This document shows positions 45,158 through 52,600 of a stretch of DNA of 64,000 bases, piece by piece. A program made the position numbers and the translations under genes. The DNA is from CAVVJA01 sp963809815 (GTDB lineage: Bacteria; Actinomycetota; Actinomycetes; Mycobacteriales; Jatrophihabitantaceae), in the NCBI GenBank assembly GCA_963809815.1, contig CAWELM010000017.1:434001-498000 (forward strand), read 5' to 3'. Numbering within the stretch: position 1 is the first letter of the stretch; each line of letters starts with the position of its first letter. Under the pieces are notes generated by a model. That model saw nothing but the letters and a program-made list of their open reading frames with translations, was not told where the DNA came from and did no database searches.

Positions 45158-46078
45158 ATGACGACCGAACGATCATCACTACCGCAATCGGGCCGGCCGG
45201 TTCTGCGAGGACTACTGGATCTTCGGCCAAGCATTGGCGCCGAACCCTCAATCGCGCCCGGCGACGACGCCGTGGCTCAAGGTCTGGCGGTCGCGAAGGT
45301 CTATGCGTTCGCAAGCGTCGACTTCCCGGGCGCGGCGGAGTCTCTGGTCTTCGACAGTGACGGCACGACGGCGGTGGGCGGGTTCACAGTCGATCCCGGC
45401 AGCAACACGCCCCTGACCGCCTTCACTTTCACCAGCGGCACCTACGAGATTCTCCCGGTTCCGAGCTCGACCTTGAGCCTCGCGACGGGCATCAATGCGT
45501 CTGGTCTGATCGTCGGGGCTTACCAGGACCTGGCAAGTGTGCTCCACGGCTTTGCGAACACTGGCGGCGCGTTCAGCAATGTCGACTTCCCAGGCGCCAG
45601 CGGGACTGAAGTGATCGGCGTCAACGACGCGGGTCAGGTCGTCGGTCTCTATCTCGACGCCGCTAATGACGAGCATGGATTCGTCAGCAGCGGCGGCGCC
45701 TTTACCGCCATCGACTTTCCCGGGGCCACCACGACCGCGGCCGCTGGGATCAACACCGCCGGCGACGTCGTGGGAACGTGGTCAGACGCGACCGGATCGC
45801 ATGGATTCCTGCTCCACGCCGGCGCGTTCACGCCTATCAACTTTCCGCTCGCAACCAGCACGAGCGCTTTCGGCATCAACGACGCCGGGGAGATCGCTGG
45901 CTTCTACAGCGACGCGGCCGGCAACGCTCACGGGTTCATCTACGCCGACGGAGCCTTCAGCACCGTCGACGTAGCAGGAGCCCACGGCACCCAACTGATA
46001 CGCATCAAGAATGGCGGGCAGGTGACGGGCATTTACACCGACGCGCTAAGCGAGGTACACGGCCTGACTGGTCAATGA
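45158..46078 (+). CDS. HAF-type repeat protein, probable beta-propeller
   Basis: A 306-residue protein made of about six repeats of roughly 44 residues with the pattern HGFxxxxGAFxxIDFPGA, then GINDAGxVVGxYxDA. Such repeats form beta-propeller-like structures in bacterial surface or secreted proteins. No signal peptide is visible: the N-terminus is polar with an LRGLLDLRP stretch, so export is not predicted. The function is unknown. The repeats are diverged, which argues for an old expansion. GGGG precedes the ATG. Confidence 0.7.
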   Translation: MTTERSSLPQSGRPVLRGLLDLRPSIGAEPSIAPGDDAVAQGLAVAKVYAFASVDFPGAAESLVFDSDGTTAVGGFTVDPGSNTPLTAFTFTSGTYEILPVPSSTLSLATGINASGLIVGAYQDLASVLHGFANTGGAFSNVDFPGASGTEVIGVNDAGQVVGLYLDAANDEHGFVSSGGAFTAIDFPGATTTAAAGINTAGDVVGTWSDATGSHGFLLHAGAFTPINFPLATSTSAFGINDAGEIAGFYSDAAGNAHGFIYADGAFSTVDVAGAHGTQLIRIKNGGQVTGIYTDALSEVHGLTGQ

Positions 46079-46130
46079 GCGGGCTCCAAGGTCGCCCTTC
46101 CGCTCGTACAGCTCTGACGAAAGGACCGTC

Positions 46131-46517
46131 ATGGCGACGATTCCTGACTCGCACCGCGACCTTCTCGACGCTCAGGTGGCCACGCTGGCAACAGTCGGCA
46201 AGGACGGGCGGCCGCAGCTGTCCGCGCTCTGGTTCCTGGCGGAAGATGACATCGTTCGTATCTCGCTCAATACGACCAGACAAAAGGTGAGGAATCTGCA
46301 GCGCCAGCCGGCGTGCAGCCTGCTCATCCTTGATCTTGCGAATCCGTACCGGTACCTAGAGATACGTGCGGATGCTGAGATCGAACCCGATGCGGACTAC
46401 TCCTTCGCCGACAGACTCGGCCAGAAATACGACACAAATCTGCGGGCCATGGACGGCGCCGGTCAATCACGTGTGGTCGTCACACTGCGGCCGCGCCGTA
46501 TTCGCACCTGGGGCTAG
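46131..46517 (+). CDS. PPOX-class F420-dependent oxidoreductase
   Basis: A 128-residue split-barrel protein of the pyridoxamine-5'-phosphate-oxidase-like family. The N-terminal VATLATVGKDGRPQLSALWF and RISLNTTRQKVRNLQRQP segments are typical of the F420-binding subgroup (Rv1155-like). AAAGGA lies eight bases before the ATG. It is the fifth F420/deazaflavin-type enzyme in this window. Substrate unknown. Confidence 0.85.
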   Translation: MATIPDSHRDLLDAQVATLATVGKDGRPQLSALWFLAEDDIVRISLNTTRQKVRNLQRQPACSLLILDLANPYRYLEIRADAEIEPDADYSFADRLGQKYDTNLRAMDGAGQSRVVVTLRPRRIRTWG

Positions 46518-46546
46518 TGCTCCAACCACCACCGGGTTATGGGCAC

Positions 46547-47296
46547 TCACGGTGCCCGTCTCCGGTCAACCTCGGAAATCGGGCCACCTCGCCACGTGGG
46601 CATCGCCCGGTGGCCGATCGCAACGTCGAACGCCGCGCCCGCGAGGAGCCGGGTGGAGTCAAGGGTTGGCAGAGGTGAAGCCTCGGGAGTCACTAGCAGC
46701 GGGATCTCGGTGCACACCAGCGCGACCGCGTCACATTCCCGGTCTGCGAATTGCGCGATGATTCGTAAGTACTCTCTTCGCGAGTTTGCGGTGAATACGC
46801 CGTTGACGAGTTCCTCAAAGATGATCTCGTTCATGATCCGGCGGTCGTCATCCCCTGGTAGTTCGACCACGATGTCGTGCTCGGCGAGAACCCGCGGGTA
46901 GAGCGGCGCCTCCATGAGGTACTTGGTGCCTAGCACGCCCACCCGTCTGCGCCCGTCGCGAGCAGCCTGATCGGCGACCACCTCGGCGATGTGCAGGCCG
47001 GCGAGGGCAAGCTCGGATCCTGGTTGTTCGAGCGCGATGTGCGCGGTGTTGTCCGGACAGACGAAGAAGTCCGCGCCAGCAGCAGCGAGCCGCTGCACGC
47101 TCAGCGCCAAAATGGCACGAATCGAGGGGTAGTCCCTGGCCTCCCAGGCCGGCATGCTGCGAGCCAACGCTATGCAGTCCAGGGATACGTCAGGGTGCTC
47201 GTTGGGCGCCAGTTCAGCAAATCCCTCCTGGCAGAAGGCACGAAAGCACAACGCCGCACCCTCCGTGCTATGCGCGAGAATCCCGAGATGTCTCAT
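46547..47296 (-). CDS. aspartate/glutamate racemase family protein
   Basis: About 249 residues with the two catalytic cysteines of the family: CPDNTAH (first half) and ALVCTEIPLL (second half). These act as the acid/base pair that inverts amino-acid stereocentres, making D-aspartate or D-glutamate. The ATG at 47296 starts the first strand (RHLGILAHS); an ATG four codons earlier is possible. Longer frames upstream are not conserved. Substrate (Asp, Glu or hydantoin) cannot be told. Confidence 0.82.
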   Translation of the reverse strand: MRHLGILAHSTEGAALCFRAFCQEGFAELAPNEHPDVSLDCIALARSMPAWEARDYPSIRAILALSVQRLAAAGADFFVCPDNTAHIALEQPGSELALAGLHIAEVVADQAARDGRRRVGVLGTKYLMEAPLYPRVLAEHDIVVELPGDDDRRIMNEIIFEELVNGVFTANSRREYLRIIAQFADRECDAVALVCTEIPLLVTPEASPLPTLDSTRLLAGAAFDVAIGHRAMPTWRGGPISEVDRRRAP

Positions 47297-47446
47297 GGTG
47301 GACAGCATGACGGGCTGGAGTAAGTCGCGCTCGCTCGCATGACGGCACGACTGGGCGAGGTGGCCGTCCGCCGGCCGCGTTGCTACCAAATCGGGTACCC
47401 GCGGACAATGGGGCGACCCACAGCAGCCGACGAGCAGGAGCAGTCA

Positions 47447-47818
47447 ATGAGCGAAGTCGACCGACTGGAGGCCGCGATCAGCGAGTGCCGCGAGATGATT
47501 CGTGAGGCCCACGCCGCCACGAAAGATCTGCGGACTGCGGTACGCGAGGCAAAGAAGGAGCTTCGAGAGCTGGCCAAGGACGAGGTTGCCGGTCAGGTTC
47601 ACAGTGAGGTGACGCGGCAGCTGGACGAGTTACGAGAACGAACGAGTGAGGCTGTCAGCGCGGCCACGCAGAAGGTGATCGCCGAGTTCGATCGGTTTGG
47701 GGAATCGCTGCTGGGGAAGGAGACGTACTGGAAAACGGCGAGTGGTCGACGCTCGGCTAGGCGTCCCGAGACCGACGTGGTGGAACTCGAGGTCGCCAAG
47801 GACGGGGACCCCGGCTAG
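47447..47818 (+). CDS. coiled-coil protein of unknown function
   Basis: A 123-residue, very helical protein. Heptad-like charged repeats run through residues 1-80 (AAISECREMIREAHAATKDL; VREAKKELRELAKDEV), followed by a basic Arg/Lys-rich tail. It is cytoplasmic by composition. It ends in a copy of the CTAGTGTCCCGCG repeat. I recognise no family. Confidence 0.6.
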   Translation: MSEVDRLEAAISECREMIREAHAATKDLRTAVREAKKELRELAKDEVAGQVHSEVTRQLDELRERTSEAVSAATQKVIAEFDRFGESLLGKETYWKTASGRRSARRPETDVVELEVAKDGDPG

Positions 47819-47827
47819 TGTCCCGCG
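47815..47827. repeat. CTAGTGTCCCGCG repeat, copy 3 (half-site)
   Basis: Thirteen bases identical to the core arms at 1036-1048 and 35731-35743. It contains the stop codon of the preceding gene. No complementary arm follows, so this copy is a half element. Weaker partial matches (CTAGTGTC with degenerate tails) occur at 39134 and 48768. Confidence 0.55.
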
Positions 47828-47841
47828 TTAGTTTCATCGGT

Positions 47842-48273
47842 ATGCCGAATGACTTCGGGTTCAAGATGATGAACACCGTTCATCGCGGACTGCTGAAGAT
47901 CAGCGGCGGCCGCGTCGGGTGGGAAGCACTTCACATGCCCGTGCTCGAACTCACCACAGTCGGACGCAGAAGTGGTCGGCGCCACTCGGTGCTGCTCACC
48001 TCGCCCGTGCAGGACGGAGCGACCCTGGTCGTGGTGGCATCCCGCGGGGGTGACGACCGGTCGCCGGCGTGGTTCCTGAATCTGCAGGACAACCCGGAGG
48101 TGGAGGTCACACTGAAGGGAGCAGCCAGGCAGCGCATGCGAGCGCGTATCGCCACGTCGGAGGAGCGGGTTCGGTTGTGGCCTCTGGTCGTCGCCAATCA
48201 CCAGAACTACGCGGCCTACCAGGCTCATACCAGCCGGCAAATCCCGTTGGTTCTGCTCGAGCCGCCGGCCTGA
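47842..48273 (+). CDS. deazaflavin (F420)-dependent nitroreductase family protein (second)
   Basis: A 143-residue member of the Ddn family from the ATG at 47842; a GTG at 47818 lies within the repeat and has no ribosome site. VLELTTVGRRSGRRHSVLL and PAWFLNLQDNPEVEVTL are the family motifs. It is a paralogue of the gene at 25984, sharing the ISGGR, GRRSGR and WFLNLQD blocks. Confidence 0.85.
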   Translation: MPNDFGFKMMNTVHRGLLKISGGRVGWEALHMPVLELTTVGRRSGRRHSVLLTSPVQDGATLVVVASRGGDDRSPAWFLNLQDNPEVEVTLKGAARQRMRARIATSEERVRLWPLVVANHQNYAAYQAHTSRQIPLVLLEPPA

Positions 48274-48315
48274 CCATCCGCCAGCTGGTCGCGCGCCCAA
48301 GGTTCGGGCGGCTTA

Positions 48316-48579
48316 TCAGCCACCCACAGAGCTTCGGTCGAGGTTCAGTCCGCTCAGCGGGTTCAACCAGGTGGCTTGACCCCAGAACTGCTCGTCGGTC
48401 CGCCCGCCGATGGCTGGGCTGTAACTGGCTGCGGAGGTGGTTGCGCCTCCCGGCGGGTCGACTGGTGCGGGTCCGGCTGATGCGTGGCCGGGCACGACGA
48501 ATGCGGCGGCGGCGACCGCGGCGGCGAGCAGTGGGCGCAGCGTGATCACGGACTTACTGATGCGATGGATACTGGTCAT
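48316..48579 (-). CDS. small secreted protein
   Basis: An 87-residue protein with a signal peptide: basic start (TSIHRISKSVITLR), an Ala/Val-rich hydrophobic core and GHASA cleavage site. The mature part is Gly/Pro/Ser-rich without cysteines, with PGGATTSAASYSPA and a C-terminal WLNPLSGLNLDRSSVGG. AAAGGAG five bases before the ATG supports expression. Unknown function; the peptide is too short for an enzyme. Confidence 0.65.
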   Translation of the reverse strand: MTSIHRISKSVITLRPLLAAAVAAAAFVVPGHASAGPAPVDPPGGATTSAASYSPAIGGRTDEQFWGQATWLNPLSGLNLDRSSVGG

Positions 48580-48894
48580 GACGTACTCCTTTGGGCTGGT
48601 GCCCGTCGAATCCCGGGCGACGGGCCGCGTCTGCGGTGACCAGATCCGACAGCGAACCGGTCGGAAAAAGCTCGGCGCGAGCTTGGAACCACCGCTTGGA
48701 GAACGCTTGGTTGCGGTATGGCGACCGACCGCTTACCGAACGCGCATTCGGCTGCGCCTATGAGCACTAGTGTCCTGGGCGACGCTCTGTCCGAAGCATC
48801 CAATGTGATGCGCTCGACCTCAGGCAGTCACCAGCTCTTGTGTAGACACTGAACCCTGAGCGCGCCAGCGGATCACCAACGATAAGGAGAGGCC
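48580..48894. other. intergenic stretch with a partial repeat
   Basis: About 315 bases between divergent small genes. It contains CTAGTGTCC (about 48768), a partial match to the palindromic repeat family, and GAAGGAGA-type ribosome sites at either end. No gene-like frame is visible. Confidence 0.5.
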
Positions 48895-49233
48895 ATGCCC
48901 GAGATCGTCTACGAGACCGTGCTGGACAACGCCACCGCGTTGCCGCCCGGTGGTCGAGTGCAGAGCAATGTCGTTGACGTCAACGGCGCCCGCGCAGTCA
49001 ACGTCATGTTCGGCATCCCGGGTATCGATCCCAACGTGCAATGGAGTGTGCACTTCGGCCCGACGACGAATAACGCATTCGCCCAGACCCACGGCGGGGC
49101 ATTCGACCTCGACAACACTGTGGCCCTGTCCGTGCCCGTCTTCGGACCTGGGCTCCTTCTCGTCATCGAGAACCAAGGCATCCAGGACGAGACTGTCGAC
49201 GGCAAGATTTACTTCATCCGCGATCTGCCCTAG
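48895..49233 (+). CDS. hypothetical all-beta protein
   Basis: A 112-residue protein with AAGGAGAG just upstream. Alternating hydrophobic strands (IVYETVLDNATAL; GPGLLLVIENQGIQDE; GKIYFIRDLP) suggest a beta-sandwich, as in small actinobacterial carbohydrate- or protein-binding modules. No signal peptide. Family not recognised. Confidence 0.6.
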   Translation: MPEIVYETVLDNATALPPGGRVQSNVVDVNGARAVNVMFGIPGIDPNVQWSVHFGPTTNNAFAQTHGGAFDLDNTVALSVPVFGPGLLLVIENQGIQDETVDGKIYFIRDLP

Positions 49234-49339
49234 CCATCGAGAAACGGCTGCCGGCCATCGTCGCCGGCCGACGACGAACGCCACCCCGCATCCTGCGCCA
49301 CCAGGGGTGCCCGAAATTATGCGAGAAAAGCTTTCGATC

Positions 49340-52300
49340 TCACACTAACTCGCGCATTTCGGTCAGCACCAAGCCGATCGCAGCCGCGTCTGCGGTGTTC
49401 CTGTCCCGCATTTCCGAGACGAGTCGGCTCGATCGCTTGAGGGCGGTCGCGTTCCGAGTGAGCCATTGCTGGACGCGCGAGTCGCCGTTAGCACCATCCG
49501 GTTCGGCGAGCACTGCCTTGGCGACCTCACGGTGAAGCCGGTCGAGGCCGTCCCGCAACGAAATCCTTGCGAGCAACTCCATCAACGTCGAGTCTGGAAG
49601 CTCCAGCACCCGTTTCTGCAGCCAATCGAGCTGGAGAGCGCTGCGCACGTCGAAGTAGAGCGAGATGGCCGATCCTAGAGACTCGCCACTGGCAAACGTG
49701 ATGTCGGCGATGTCCAGGGGAGCGGAGACGAGGTCACAAAGCGCTAGCCGGCACGCCACGGCCTCCGGCACACCCGACGCTGTCATCTGTCGGGTGTCTT
49801 CCGCGTACCACTCACGGTCCGAATCGGCGAGTACGTCCGGAAGGGTGGCGAATATCGCGTTCAGCGGAGCCCGGAAACGCTCGACCATGCTGCCGGGCTC
49901 GGGCGAACGCGTTGGATGCCGCAACAACCACCTAGTCGCCGCCTCGATATGGTTGTTCTGCCGGCGTAGCAGGACGAACCGCTCCGGCTCGGCGAGCGTT
50001 CCGTCGAGCACATCGAGCGCCGCCCAGCACGAGCGGGCATCCAACAGATCGACCGACGCGATGTAGGCGCAGACAATGTCGGGAATCGACGCTTCGGTTT
50101 CGTCCTGCAGCCTGAACAGGAATGACACTTCCTGACGGTTTACGAGCTCATTGATAATGGACGTCGCGATGATCTCCCGCCGCAACGGATGTCCCGATAT
50201 CGCGCCTGCGAATCGAGCACGGAGCTTGGACGGGAAGTACTCATCGAGGCGCGCCTCGATGTATGGGTCGTCGGGCACGGTCGAAGCGACTAGGTCGTCA
50301 TAACCGACCATCTTGGTGTGGGCAAAAATCACGGCGAGCTCGGGCCGGCAAAGTCCTTGCCTGGCGATGAGACGCTCGGCGAACTGCTTGTCGGTTGGCA
50401 GGCTTTCCAGGGATCGGTTGATGTGCCCATTGCTCTCGAGGCTTTGGATGTAGCGCAGATGAACTTGCCCGTATTCGGCGGCTATTGCCGCGTTACGCGC
50501 GAGCGCCAGCGCCTGCTGATAGTTGTCCCTCAGTACTAGACCGGTGACATCGTCAGCCATCTCGGCAAGGAGTGCATCTCGCTCGGCTCGGCTCAGCTCA
50601 CCGGCCGACTCCAGCCCGCTCAGCAGGATCTTGATGTTCACCTCGTGGTCCGAGCAGTCGACACCAGCTGAGTTGTCGATAGCGTCGGTGTTGATCAAGC
50701 CGCCGTGAACGGCATACTCCACTCGGCCCCGTTGGGTTATACCGAGATTTCCGCCTTCGACGACAACTCGGCACCTCAGTTGGTCGGCGGAAACCCTGGT
50801 CGCGTCGTTGGTCTTGTCGCCGACGTCGATGTTCGATTCCTCCGAGGACCGCACGTAGGTGCCGATGCCTCCGTTGTAAAGCAGGTCTACGGGGGCGGCC
50901 AGGATAGCCCGCACGATGTCGTCAGGAGTGAAGTCGTCTCCGACGAGCGCAAGCATCTGGCGGGTCTCCGGAGACAGGCGAATTGCTTTGAGATGACGAC
51001 TGTAGATGCCACCGCCGGCCGACAGAGCGTCGGTCGCGTAATCGGCCCAACTGGATCGCTCCAGCCGGGACAGGCGAAGTCGCTCCTGGTAGGACGTGTC
51101 CGGGTCCGGATCCGGGTCGATGAAGACATGACGGTGATCGAAGGCGGCCACCAGCCTCAGTTGGTGCGATAGCAACAGCCCGTTCCCGAACACATCCCCG
51201 GACATATCGCCGATGCCAACCACCGTGATTGGAGCGCTGGTCGCATCCGATGCCATCTGCCGGAAGTGCCGTTTGGTCGATTCCCAGGCCCCTCGCGCGG
51301 TGATACCGAGCTTCTTGTGGTCGTATCCGTTGGAGCCACCAGCCGCGAAGGCATCTGACAGCCAGAATCCGTATTCCGCGCTGATCGTATTTCCGAGGTC
51401 AGCGAAGGTTGCGGTGCCCTTGTCGGCTGCAACGACCAGGTATGGGTCGTCGCCGTCGTACCTGACCACATCGGGCGGCGGTACGACGGCGCCGTTTACC
51501 ACATTGTCCGTGATGTCGAGGATCGCCTCGATGAAAGCGCGATAGCAGGCCCGGCCCTCGGCGTTTCGCTCGGCCGCGTCACTGGGGGGCCGCCGAACGA
51601 TGAAACCGCCCTTCGCCCCCACCGGCACGATGACCGCGTTTTTCACCATCTGGGCCTTCATCAGTCCGAGGATTTCTGCCCGGAAGTCGTCGAGCCGATC
51701 CGACCACCTGATCCCGCCGCGCGCGACCCGGCCGCCCCGCAAGTGAACACCTTCAACCCGGGGCGAGTACACGAACACCTCGAACATTGGTCGCGGCAGC
51801 GGCAGATTCGCGACCAGGGCCGGGTCGAGCTTGAAACTCACCGTCGGCTTCGGTCCATCTCCCGCTGCCTGGAAGAAGTTCGTGCGAACCGTCGCATGGA
51901 TGAGATTCAAAATGCTTCGAAGGATGCGATCTTCGTCCAGACTCGTCACAGCATCGATATCCGTACGCAGCTCGGCCTCTATCGCGGCCGCCTCGGCGTC
52001 AGATGACTGGCGGCGGACCGGATCGAACCGGCACCTAAACATCGAGATCAAGGCCGCCGCGATCGTCGGGTGCGCGGCGAGTGTCCGTTGAATGTGTTCC
52101 TGGCTGAACGCGTTTCCGATCAGCCTCAGGTAGCGGGCGTAAGCGCGCAAGATAGTCACGTCGCGCTTGCTTACGCCAGCACCCAAAACGAGCTGGTTGA
52201 ATCGGTCGTTCTCGACGACGCCATCCCAGACTGCGACGAACAGATCCTCGAAGCGCTGGTACGTCTCTCGATCCGCAGTCGCGGCTGCCGAATCGACGCA

Positions 52301-52600
52301 GGTGAGCCGTAGGTCGTGTAGCCACACCGGCTCGGCATCCGCCAAGCGCACCCGATAGGGGTGCTCGTCAAGCACCCGTAGGCCGGCGTTGTCCAGGATC
52401 GGCAGGACGTCGGCCAATGCGATGTCGGTGGCGTCGACGATCTTGAGCCGCAGGAATCCGTCCGCGCCTTCGTCGGATCGGTCCAGGCGGGCCCCGATCC
52501 GGCCGCCCCGATTCTCGATGAGCTGGATGTCGGCGATCGCAGCCTCGGCACTGCGCGTCAACCAGTATTCGGGTGGAAAGGCGCTGGCGTAGCGGCTCAT
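49340..52600 (-). CDS. gdh: NAD-glutamate dehydrogenase of the large (GDH-180) type, N-terminally shortened
   Basis: About 1086 residues from the ATG at 52600. The catalytic half is intact: GGIRWSDRLDDFRAEILG, MVKNAVIVPVGAKGGFI, NAD-binding VGIGDMSGDVFGNGLLLS, VVVEGGNLGITQRGR, and the long C-terminal helical region. The family's large enzymes are about 1600 residues. Here homology begins near SRYASAFPPEYW, about 480-500 residues into the family, so the N-terminal ACT-like regulatory region is absent. No good ribosome site precedes the ATG, and the upstream FHA/STAND frame overlaps it by 230 bases. It is either a 5'-truncated enzyme expressed by coupling or a pseudogene. It converts glutamate to 2-oxoglutarate plus ammonium. 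Confidence 0.8.
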   Translation of the reverse strand: MSRYASAFPPEYWLTRSAEAAIADIQLIENRGGRIGARLDRSDEGADGFLRLKIVDATDIALADVLPILDNAGLRVLDEHPYRVRLADAEPVWLHDLRLTCVDSAAATADRETYQRFEDLFVAVWDGVVENDRFNQLVLGAGVSKRDVTILRAYARYLRLIGNAFSQEHIQRTLAAHPTIAAALISMFRCRFDPVRRQSSDAEAAAIEAELRTDIDAVTSLDEDRILRSILNLIHATVRTNFFQAAGDGPKPTVSFKLDPALVANLPLPRPMFEVFVYSPRVEGVHLRGGRVARGGIRWSDRLDDFRAEILGLMKAQMVKNAVIVPVGAKGGFIVRRPPSDAAERNAEGRACYRAFIEAILDITDNVVNGAVVPPPDVVRYDGDDPYLVVAADKGTATFADLGNTISAEYGFWLSDAFAAGGSNGYDHKKLGITARGAWESTKRHFRQMASDATSAPITVVGIGDMSGDVFGNGLLLSHQLRLVAAFDHRHVFIDPDPDPDTSYQERLRLSRLERSSWADYATDALSAGGGIYSRHLKAIRLSPETRQMLALVGDDFTPDDIVRAILAAPVDLLYNGGIGTYVRSSEESNIDVGDKTNDATRVSADQLRCRVVVEGGNLGITQRGRVEYAVHGGLINTDAIDNSAGVDCSDHEVNIKILLSGLESAGELSRAERDALLAEMADDVTGLVLRDNYQQALALARNAAIAAEYGQVHLRYIQSLESNGHINRSLESLPTDKQFAERLIARQGLCRPELAVIFAHTKMVGYDDLVASTVPDDPYIEARLDEYFPSKLRARFAGAISGHPLRREIIATSIINELVNRQEVSFLFRLQDETEASIPDIVCAYIASVDLLDARSCWAALDVLDGTLAEPERFVLLRRQNNHIEAATRWLLRHPTRSPEPGSMVERFRAPLNAIFATLPDVLADSDREWYAEDTRQMTASGVPEAVACRLALCDLVSAPLDIADITFASGESLGSAISLYFDVRSALQLDWLQKRVLELPDSTLMELLARISLRDGLDRLHREVAKAVLAEPDGANGDSRVQQWLTRNATALKRSSRLVSEMRDRNTADAAAIGLVLTEMRELV

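Noticed and set aside
52368..52600. Programmed frameshift joining the FHA/STAND protein to glutamate dehydrogenase
   Set aside because: No slippery heptamer or pseudoknot is apparent near the junction, and the homology breaks on both sides fit a deletion better.
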